From: Pseudomonadota bacterium
GTDB taxonomy: Bacteria; Pseudomonadota; Gammaproteobacteria; Burkholderiales; SG8-39
Reading direction: 5' to 3'
Assembly (NCBI GenBank): GCA_021848555.1
Contig: JAJZUN010000273.1
Span: 1-5,078, forward strand
DNA: 5,078 bases
In this document: piece after piece, positions 1 to 4,579 of the stretch
How positions within the stretch are numbered: the stretch's first letter is position 1
Layout: every line of letters begins with the position of its first letter
Made by a program: the position numbers and the translations under genes
Notes under the pieces: model-generated
Databases searched by the model: none
The model's input: the letters and a program-made list of their open reading frames with translations, nothing else
Told to the model about the DNA's origin: nothing

Positions 1-146
1 TTCCGCCGAGCTGGGCGATGGGCAGCGGGAGTTACGGCGGTCGGCCCGACGCCGGTCTGGTCGCTCTGGCGCTGGGCACGGCCGGCTTCGTCCTGCCTCT
101 CGCCTTGCCGCGCTATCGCATGAACTCCGCCGGCAGCGCGGCATGA
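1..146 (+). CDS. C-terminal end of an unidentified membrane protein (partial)
   Basis: The frame is open from the window's left edge (first full codon at base 3) to a TGA at 144-146. About 47 residues are visible. They include a hydrophobic stretch of roughly 18 residues (LVALALGTAGFVLPLALP, about residues 19-36) followed by a basic RYR and a short small-residue tail. This fits a final transmembrane helix with a positive, probably cytoplasmic, C-terminus. The stop overlaps the next gene's start as ATGA (143-146), so the two are probably translationally coupled in one operon. Codon choice is GC-rich like the downstream genes. I do not recognise the family from this fragment; a transporter or other multi-pass membrane protein is possible. 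Confidence 0.6.
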   Translation, partial: PPSWAMGSGSYGGRPDAGLVALALGTAGFVLPLALPRYRMNSAGSAA

Positions 147-1087
147 GCGAGGCCGGACGGATCTGCCCGCTACGTTACCGCTACGGGCCCGCTGCCATAG
201 CCAGAGCGCCGGAGCGCCCGGCCGAGACCTTGTACGTGATCGGCGGGCTCTACGGCAATCTGCCGGCGCTGGCCGCGGTCCAGGCCATGGCGAAAGTCGA
301 GCCCGGGCCGGTGACTTTGTGCTTCAACGGCGATTTCAACTGGTTCAACGTCGACGACGCCGGCTTTCGGGCGATCAACGAGCGCGTGCTGCGCCACGAC
401 GCCATCCTGGGAAACGTCGAAGCCGAGCTGGCCGAAGATACGGACGCAGCCGGTTGTGGCTGCGCCTATCCCGAGTCGGTCGATCAAGGCGTCGTCGAAC
501 GCTCAAACCAGATTCACGCCAGGCTGAAGCGCACGGCGGCGAGGCATCCCGATCTGCTTGCCCGCCTGGCCGCGCTGCCCATGGTGGCGCGCTACCGCGT
601 GGGCGGCGCGCGCGTCGGCGTGGTGCACGGCGATGCCGAAGCGCTGGCGGGCTGGCGCTTCGATGTCGCCGCACTGGATGATCCGAAACAACAAGCCTGG
701 CGCGCAGACGCCTTCGCCAAGTCAGAAGTGGACGTGTTCGCGAGCACGCACACCTGCCTGCCGGCCATGCGCTGTTTCGATCGTGACGGGGTCAAGCTGA
801 TTGCCAACAACGGCGCCGCGGGCATGCCGAACGCGCGCGGCGCCAGTTTCGGCATCCTGACTCGCATCGGAACCGGCGTTTCACCTCATGCCGACCTCTA
901 CGGCCACGCGCTCCGAGGCGTGCGTGTCGATGCTGTTGCCATCCACTACGACGGCCCCGCGTGGCAGGAATGCTTCCTGAGGAACTGGCCTGCGGGTTCG
1001 CCTGCATGGCTGTCGTACTTCGACCGCATAACCCATGGGCCGGACTATCGCTGGAAAGGCCCTGCGCACACAGCCGCAATCTCCTGA
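143..1087 (+). CDS. Metallophosphoesterase-like protein with a half-lost metal site
   Basis: This is a 314-residue protein with the layout of calcineurin-like metallophosphoesterases. The motif-I strand VIGGLYGN lies at 32-39, where active enzymes have a form like ISDIHGN. GD with D64 is in NGDFNWF. GN with N91 is at 90-91. VVHGD with H162 is at 160-164. THTCLP at 202-207 takes the place of GHTHxP. From family knowledge, site-2 metal ligands correspond to D64, N91, H162 and H203, and all are present. The site-1-specific ligands are replaced: Asp by G35, His by Y37 and the second His of GHTH by C205. The usual catalytic His after GN is V92. It may therefore bind one metal, or none, and its substrate is unknown. 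A GCGC cluster (104-107, C105 and C107) is unusual. The ATG at 143 is chosen for the ATGA overlap with the preceding gene; no strong Shine-Dalgarno is visible. The fold call is fairly secure, the function is not. Confidence 0.75.
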   Translation: MSEAGRICPLRYRYGPAAIARAPERPAETLYVIGGLYGNLPALAAVQAMAKVEPGPVTLCFNGDFNWFNVDDAGFRAINERVLRHDAILGNVEAELAEDTDAAGCGCAYPESVDQGVVERSNQIHARLKRTAARHPDLLARLAALPMVARYRVGGARVGVVHGDAEALAGWRFDVAALDDPKQQAWRADAFAKSEVDVFASTHTCLPAMRCFDRDGVKLIANNGAAGMPNARGASFGILTRIGTGVSPHADLYGHALRGVRVDAVAIHYDGPAWQECFLRNWPAGSPAWLSYFDRITHGPDYRWKGPAHTAAIS

Positions 1088-1099
1088 TCGCCGGCCCGC

Positions 1100-1759
1100 T
1101 CAGGCCTCGACCGGCAGCCCGGATGCCTTCCATTCCGGAAAACCGTCTTCCAGCCGGCGCGCTTTGAAGCCTTTCGTGCGCAGCATGGTTACCGCGTCCA
1201 CCGAGAGCAGGCAGTACGGGCCGCGGCAATAGGCGATGACTTCGCGCCCTTTGGGGAATTTTCCGAGGCGTTTGCCCAGGTCATCGACCGGGACGTTGAT
1301 CGCGCCGGGCAAATGCCCGGCGGCGAATTCTTTCGCCGGGCGCACGTCGAGTATGGTTACCAGCCCCTGCTTCGAACGCTTTACCAGCTCGGCGGCGGGG
1401 ATCGGTTCCAGGTCGTCGCGCGCGGTGATGTAGGTGCGCACCAACTGCGCCATTTCGGCGAGCCGCGTCTGCGCGACCAGCCCCAGCGCCGCGATCAAAT
1501 CCACCACGTCCGGCCCGGCCAGCTCGTAGAACACGCGCAGGCCCTCTTTGCGCGCCCGCACCAGCCCGGCGCGGCGCAATTCCTGCAGATGCTTCGACGC
1601 GTTTGCGACCGAAAGCCGCGTCATGGCCGCAAGCTCGTCCACGCCGCGCGGCCCCTGCGCGACGAACTCCAGCAGCTCCAGGCGGTTGCCGCTTGACAGC
1701 GCTTTCCCCACCCGCGCGAGCTGGGCATGCACGTCCTGTTTGAAATTGCCTGTTGACAT
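1100..1759 (-). CDS. ArsR-family regulator fused to a rhodanese domain
   Basis: The protein has 219 residues. Residues about 10-100 form a winged-helix ArsR/SmtB-type domain, with the recognition helix around SVANASKHLQELRRAGLV (50-67) and the wing around RKEGLRVFYEL (70-80). Residues about 118-219 form a single rhodanese domain: LDVRPAKEF (137-145), GHLPGAINVP (148-157), and an active-site loop CRGPYC with C178 as the expected persulfide-forming cysteine and C183 as a second one. The DNA-binding half has no cysteine, so the classic ArsR metal sites and the two-cysteine BigR/SqrR persulfide switch are absent; any thiol sensing must lie in the rhodanese half. It is divergent from the DsrE/flavoprotein operon, its probable target, with an inverted repeat in the shared promoter region. 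The start ATG (complement of 1757-1759) follows an AGGAGG 11 bases upstream. It converges with the preceding plus-strand gene across 12 bases. Confidence 0.9.
   Translation of the reverse strand: MSTGNFKQDVHAQLARVGKALSSGNRLELLEFVAQGPRGVDELAAMTRLSVANASKHLQELRRAGLVRARKEGLRVFYELAGPDVVDLIAALGLVAQTRLAEMAQLVRTYITARDDLEPIPAAELVKRSKQGLVTILDVRPAKEFAAGHLPGAINVPVDDLGKRLGKFPKGREVIAYCRGPYCLLSVDAVTMLRTKGFKARRLEDGFPEWKASGLPVEA
1304..1341. repeat. Three-armed competing inverted repeat inside the regulator gene
   Basis: GCCGGGC (1304-1310), GCCCGGC (1315-1321) and GCCGGGC (1335-1341) lie in a row. The middle arm can pair perfectly with the left arm (7 bp, AAAT loop) or with the right arm (8 bp counting G1322-C1334), but not with both. 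The stretch encodes the conserved GHLPGAINVP part of the rhodanese domain, so coding constraint and high GC may explain it. No T-run follows on either strand, so it is not an intrinsic terminator. Confidence 0.5.
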
Positions 1760-1781
1760 CGCGGCTGCGGCCTCCTACTAT
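1753..1781 (+). promoter_or_regulatory. Sigma70-like promoter for the DsrE operon
   Basis: A perfect -35 TTGACA (1753-1758) is followed after exactly 17 bases by TACTAT (1776-1781), 4 of 6 against TATAAT with the key second A and last T kept. Transcription would start near 1788 and run toward the DsrE gene through a leader of about 210 bases. The -35 box overlaps the start codon region of the divergent regulator, and the spacer holds that gene's Shine-Dalgarno. It is the best plus-strand match I found in this gap. Confidence 0.55.
1771..1776 (-). promoter_or_regulatory. Ribosome binding site of the ArsR-rhodanese gene
   Basis: CCTCCT on the plus strand reads AGGAGG on the minus strand, a full anti-16S match. 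It lies 11 bases before the ATG, a little farther than usual. It supports the chosen start over any in-frame alternative. Confidence 0.65.
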
Positions 1782-1807
1782 TCAACCAATCAGTTGACCA
1801 TTTGAAT
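1780..1807. promoter_or_regulatory. Candidate operator: overlapping inverted repeats between two promoters
   Basis: Two perfect inverted repeats overlap in an AT-rich patch within GC-rich DNA. The inner one is TCAAC-N6-GTTGA (1782-1797). The outer one is ATTCAA-N16-TTGAAT (1780-1785 and 1802-1807), which touches the -10 box of each flanking promoter. Both predicted start sites (near 1788 on plus, near 1799 on minus) fall within it. A dimeric winged-helix repressor bound here would block both directions. The ArsR-rhodanese protein encoded next door is the obvious candidate; that link is inferred from position. Confidence 0.5.
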
Positions 1808-1834
1808 TATACCCGACCGATGCGGCCGGGCCAA
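1806..1834 (-). promoter_or_regulatory. Sigma70-like promoter of the ArsR-rhodanese gene
   Basis: On the minus strand a perfect TATAAT (complement of 1806-1811) is preceded, with exactly 17 bases between, by TTGGCC (complement of 1829-1834), 4 of 6 against TTGACA. The start site would lie near 1799, giving a leader of about 40 bases that holds the AGGAGG site. It faces the plus-strand promoter at 1753-1781. Confidence 0.6.
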
Positions 1835-1857
1835 GGTTCAAGCGGACGAGGGTGATT

Positions 1858-2004
1858 ATGACATTTAACGAATGGGCGGCGGCTATGCGATCGGGAGCGC
1901 ACCGGAATCCGGCCATGAAGCCGGGTAATGCTTTCCTGCCCCGGCTGGCGCGGCGATTGCGGCGCGATTCCGGAATATTACTCAAAAGGAGAACCACACC
2001 ATGA
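1858..2004 (+). CDS. Possible small ORF in the leader of the DsrE operon
   Basis: This is a 48-codon frame (MTFNEWAAAMRSGAHRN... ending LLKRRTTP) opening at ATG 1858. A purine-rich GAGGG (1848-1852) lies 5 bases upstream. Its TGA (2002-2004) overlaps the DsrE start ATG (2001-2003) as ATGA. Both traits fit a leader peptide or translational coupler. Against it, third-codon-position GC looks lower than in neighbouring genes, the product is Arg-rich with no recognisable domain, and its last codons overlap the DsrE Shine-Dalgarno. If it is not coding, the segment is simply untranslated leader. Confidence 0.25.
   Translation: MTFNEWAAAMRSGAHRNPAMKPGNAFLPRLARRLRRDSGILLKRRTTP
1902..1924. repeat. Nested inverted repeats in the DsrE leader
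   Basis: CCGGA-A-TCCGG (1902-1912) is a perfect inverted repeat with a one-base centre. The overlapping ATCCGGC-N6-GCCGGGT (1907-1926 with a G-T pair, core 1909-1913 and 1920-1924) is an alternative stem. They share bases, so only one can form in RNA. No U-run follows. Confidence 0.35.
1967..1976. repeat. Ten-base palindrome upstream of the DsrE gene
   Basis: ATTCCGGAAT is a perfect palindrome 9 bases before the DsrE Shine-Dalgarno. It repeats the CCGGAAT found at 1902-1908. It could be a protein-binding half of a pair or chance; a 10-base palindrome alone is weak evidence. Confidence 0.3.
1986..1991 (+). promoter_or_regulatory. Ribosome binding site of the DsrE gene
   Basis: AAGGAG lies 9 bases before ATG 2001. 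It is a strong site and fixes the start of the DsrE-family gene. Confidence 0.8.
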
Positions 2005-2351
2005 AGGCCCTATTCATCCTGAATGACGCTCCGTATGGCACTGAGCGCAGTTATAACGGCTTGCGTCTTGCGGGATCTCTGTCGAAGACTGAAGGCGAGG
2101 AAGTGAAGGTATTTTTGATGGGCGACGCGGCATCCTGCGCCAAACGCGGGCAAAAGGTCGCCGAGGGTTACTACAACATCCAGATCATGCTCGGCCGCGT
2201 CGTGCGCAACAAAGCCGAGGTGGGCGTATGCGGAACCTGCATGGACGCGCGCGGAATCACCGATCCCGAACTCCTGGACGGAGCCCGCAGAAGCACGCTC
2301 GCCGAACTGACGTCATGGACACAGTGGGCAGACAAGGTGGTGGTGTTCTGA
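2001..2351 (+). CDS. DsrE-family sulfur-relay protein
   Basis: The protein has 116 residues, the usual size for a single DsrE/YchN-type domain. The start MKALFILNDAPYGTERSYNGLRLA is typical: a first beta strand, then the NDAPYGTER loop. The hallmark is VCGTCMDARGI (76-86), which gives a CxxC pair at C77 and C80; C77 sits where the persulfide-carrying cysteine is expected. A further C46 lies in GDAASCAKRG. Members of this cytoplasmic family bind and pass on sulfane sulfur. I avoid a dsrE symbol because the dsrEFH partners are not present. It heads a probable operon: the stop (2349-2351) is two bases from the GTG start of the flavoprotein. The donor or acceptor is plausibly that flavoprotein, by gene position only. 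A strong AAGGAG supports the start. Confidence 0.88.
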   Translation: MKALFILNDAPYGTERSYNGLRLAGSLSKTEGEEVKVFLMGDAASCAKRGQKVAEGYYNIQIMLGRVVRNKAEVGVCGTCMDARGITDPELLDGARRSTLAELTSWTQWADKVVVF

Positions 2352-2353
2352 CC

Positions 2354-3505
2354 GTGGGCCGCACCGCGTTGATACTCGGAGCCGGCCTTGGCGGACTGGT
2401 CGCCGCAGAGACCTTGCGCAAACTCCTGCCCGCCTCCGATCGCGTGATCGCGGTCGATCGTGCCGAGCGGCACTTCTTTCCGCCGTCGTTGCTGTGGCTG
2501 ATGGTCGGCGAGCGGACACCGGAGGACTTTACCCGCTCCCTGGACCGCTTGATCGGGCGGGGCGTGGAGTTCCGTCACGGCGATATCACCCGCATCGATC
2601 TGCTGCGCCGTGAAGTCGAGATCGCCGGCGAATCGCTCGCGGCCGACGCGCTGGTGATAGCGCTCGGGGCGGAATACGCGCCGGAAGCGATCCCGGGGCT
2701 GGCGCAAGCCGGCCTCAATCTCTACACCATGGACGGCGCAATAGCCATCCGCGACGCCCTCGGTCGCTTCGAAGGTGGGCGCATCGTCGTTCTCACCGCC
2801 GCGCCCATGTACAAGTGCCCGGCGGCACCCTACGAGGCCGCGCTGCTGGTGGATTCACATTTGCGCAAACGCGGCGTGCGCGACCAGGCGACGATCGAGT
2901 TCTTCGCCGCCGAGCCGCGGCCGATGGCGGTCACGGGACCGGAGCTGGGCGCCGCCGTGCGCGGCCTGATCGAGGCACGCGGCATCGCCTACCACCCCGA
3001 GCACCAGGTCAAGGAGATCGATCCGGCGGCGCGCCGCATCGGCTTCACCAATGGTGTTTGGGCCGAATACGACCTGCTGCTCTACGTACCGCCGCACCGC
3101 GCGCCGGCGGTGGCGCGTGCGGCCGGCCTGCTCAACGAAAGCGGCTGGATACCCGTCGATCGTCATTCCATGCAAACGCAATTCGAGAACGTGTTCGCGC
3201 TCGGAGATATCACGATTATTCCCCTGAAGATGGGACGCCCCCTGCCCAAGGCCGGTGTCTTCGCCCACGGCCAGGCCGAGACCGTGGCGCACAACATCGC
3301 CCTCGCCTGGACCGGGAAAGGCAAGCCGCACCAATTCAGCGGCGAGGGTATGTGCTTCATCGAGGCCGGCGCTGGACGAGCCGGCATCGGCAAGGGCAAT
3401 TTCTACGCCGAACCGACGCCGCAAGTAGAGATGCGCGGGCCAAATGTCTTCTGGCACGCGGCCAAAATCCTGTACGAGAAGTATTGGCTGTATCGACGCT
3501 ACTGA
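2354..3505 (+). CDS. FAD-dependent oxidoreductase of the sulfide:quinone oxidoreductase / FccB type
   Basis: The protein has 383 residues when started at GTG 2354, which puts GRTALILGAGLGG at the very N-terminus as the family requires. Upstream in-frame ATGs at 2228 and 2315 lie inside the DsrE gene and add unrelated sequence. Features in order: FAD-binding LILGAGLGG (6-14); HFFPPSLLW (40-48); ALGAEYAPEAIPGL (103-116); APMYKCPAAPYEAAL (150-164) with C155; the second FAD motif FALGDITIIPL (281-291); LPKAGVFAHGQAE (297-309); GMCFIE (332-337) with C334; and an aromatic, basic tail ILYEKYWLYRRY that may associate with the membrane. C155 and C334 are the only cysteines and match the two redox cysteines of FccB and the retained pair of sulfide:quinone oxidoreductases. 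No signal peptide is visible, unlike periplasmic FccB, so it is probably cytoplasmic and peripheral to the inner membrane. The exact sulfur substrate and electron acceptor are not decided by sequence. Confidence 0.88.
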   Translation: MGRTALILGAGLGGLVAAETLRKLLPASDRVIAVDRAERHFFPPSLLWLMVGERTPEDFTRSLDRLIGRGVEFRHGDITRIDLLRREVEIAGESLAADALVIALGAEYAPEAIPGLAQAGLNLYTMDGAIAIRDALGRFEGGRIVVLTAAPMYKCPAAPYEAALLVDSHLRKRGVRDQATIEFFAAEPRPMAVTGPELGAAVRGLIEARGIAYHPEHQVKEIDPAARRIGFTNGVWAEYDLLLYVPPHRAPAVARAAGLLNESGWIPVDRHSMQTQFENVFALGDITIIPLKMGRPLPKAGVFAHGQAETVAHNIALAWTGKGKPHQFSGEGMCFIEAGAGRAGIGKGNFYAEPTPQVEMRGPNVFWHAAKILYEKYWLYRRY

Positions 3506-3516
3506 GGAGAGACGCA

Positions 3517-3780
3517 ATGGGTCCGAACAGTATGTGGTGGAGCGGCTGGTGGATGTTCCCTTTCGGCATGCCGATCCTGCTGCTTGTGGTTCTGGTGGCA
3601 GTGCTGTACCTCATATTCGGGAGTGGCGCATACGGGCGACACCGGTGGCGCGATTCCGACAGACCGTCCTCCAATGCTGGAGATTCCGAATCGGCTATCG
3701 AGATACTCAAGAAGCGCTACGCGAAAGGGGAAATCAAGCGAGAGGAATTCGAACAGATGAAAAAAGACCTGAACGCTTGA
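3517..3780 (+). CDS. Small SHOCT-domain membrane protein
   Basis: The protein has 87 residues. A Trp/Met/Phe-rich N-terminus (MWWSGWWMFPFGMP, 6-19) leads into one transmembrane helix (about 18-34, ILLLVVLVAVLYLIF). A basic, Ser/Asp-rich linker follows, then a C-terminal SHOCT motif (about 59-87: AIEILKKRYAKGEIKREEF, then EQMKKDLNA). SHOCT is a short domain found at protein ends and often linked to membrane or oligomer contexts; its biochemical role is poorly defined. The start ATG 3517 has GAGGAGA (3504-3510) six bases upstream, overlapping the flavoprotein stop, so it is the third gene of the operon. It might anchor or organise the flavoprotein and DsrE at the membrane, which is inference from position. 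Confidence 0.85.
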   Translation: MGPNSMWWSGWWMFPFGMPILLLVVLVAVLYLIFGSGAYGRHRWRDSDRPSSNAGDSESAIEILKKRYAKGEIKREEFEQMKKDLNA

Positions 3781-3894
3781 TCCACTGATGAGACGAACCA
3801 CTGCGAAGGCCGCCAGGCGTCACCACTCCTGCGCTGATCGCTTCGCCACGCTCAATACTTCACGTTGGACAACAACGCAATTCAGAGAGGAACC

Positions 3895-4551
3895 ATGCAG
3901 CCGGAACAGTACGAAGCCTGGTACACGGCACCACGCGGCGCGTGGATCGGTGGCATCGAGTATCGCTTGCTCGACGAGCTTCTGACGCCGCGTTCCGGCG
4001 AGACCGTGCTGGATGTCGGCTGCGGCACCGGCCATTTCACGCGCTGCTTTTCCAATAGCGCGGCCGTCGGCTGGACCGTCGGGGCTGATATCGATTTCGC
4101 CGCGGCGCGCTTCGCCGCCGGTCGCGGCAAGGCGGCCTATCTCGCCGCGGACGGGCAGCGGCTGCCCTTTGCCGATCGCAGTTTCGATCTGGTGATCAGC
4201 GTGACCGCCCTCTGCTTCATGCGCGACGCGCGCCGCGCTTTGACGGAGATGCTGCGCGTCGCCCGCCGCCGGGTTGCACTCGGACTGCTCAACCGGCACA
4301 GCCTGCTCTGGTTCGCCAAGGGCCGCCAAGGCGGCCGCGGCGCCTATCGGGGTGCGCACTGGCATACGCCGCGTGAGGTCGGGCGCCTCTTTGCAGGACA
4401 GCCGGCGCGCAACCTCACGCTGCGCACCGCAATCATGCTGCCGGGCGGCGGCCGGCTGGCGCGCTGGGCCGAGCCACATCTGCAGCGGGCGGCGCCCTGC
4501 TGCGGCGCCTTCCTTGCCGCAGTGGCAGACGTCGCGTCGGAACTTCATTGA
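3895..4551 (+). CDS. Class I SAM-dependent methyltransferase
   Basis: The protein has 218 residues from ATG 3895, preceded by AGAGAGGA (3884-3891). A TTG at 3865 would add ten residues but has no clear ribosome site. SAM-binding motif I is VLDVGCGTG (38-46), an acidic post-I position lies in VGADID (D65/D67), AADGQRLPF (84-92) resembles the motif ending the third strand, and SFDLVISVTAL (96-106) is motif II. This is the Methyltransf_11/UbiE-like pattern for small-molecule or lipid methylation; the substrate is not readable. The C-terminal region carries APCCGAF (200-206). The gene lies 114 bases after the SHOCT gene and 28 bases before an RND exporter, so it more likely pairs with the exporter. 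I see no convincing terminator or promoter in the 114-base gap, so read-through from the upstream operon is possible. Confidence 0.82.
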   Translation: MQPEQYEAWYTAPRGAWIGGIEYRLLDELLTPRSGETVLDVGCGTGHFTRCFSNSAAVGWTVGADIDFAAARFAAGRGKAAYLAADGQRLPFADRSFDLVISVTALCFMRDARRALTEMLRVARRRVALGLLNRHSLLWFAKGRQGGRGAYRGAHWHTPREVGRLFAGQPARNLTLRTAIMLPGGGRLARWAEPHLQRAAPCCGAFLAAVADVASELH

Positions 4552-4579
4552 GCGGATAACTTATTCAAGCGAGCATGCC

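Noticed and set aside
1085..1116. Possible bidirectional terminator between the convergent genes (GCCGG 1090-1094 with CCGGC 1111-1115, and GGCC repeats)
   Set aside because: The stem is only 5 bp with a 16-base loop and no T-run follows on either strand. In GC-rich DNA this is expected by chance.
1782..1997. 71-codon minus-strand frame covering the divergent promoter region
   Set aside because: It overlaps both promoters and the operator, has no ribosome site and shows no recognisable motif.
2815..3780. 321-codon plus-strand frame fusing a shadow of the flavoprotein gene to the SHOCT protein
   Set aside because: The first two thirds are the flavoprotein gene read in the wrong frame and are Arg-rich with no domain. 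The SHOCT protein has its own ATG and strong ribosome site at 3517.
3785..3798. CTGATGA-GAC-GAAC, resembling the conserved core of a hammerhead ribozyme
   Set aside because: There is no stem II between the two halves, the second half is GAAC rather than GAAA, and no flanking stems I and III with a cleavage site could be found.
3832..3859. Possible promoter for the methyltransferase gene (CTGATC, then AATACT)
   Set aside because: The match is only 3 of 6 and 4 of 6 with 16-base spacing, which is not better than chance.
3788..3985. 65-codon plus-strand frame across the SHOCT/methyltransferase gap
   Set aside because: It overlaps the methyltransferase in another frame, has no ribosome site and gives a low-complexity product with no domain.
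3820..4548. 242-codon minus-strand frame opposite the methyltransferase
   Set aside because: It is a mirror frame of a GC-rich gene. The plus strand carries clear SAM-binding motifs and this frame carries none.
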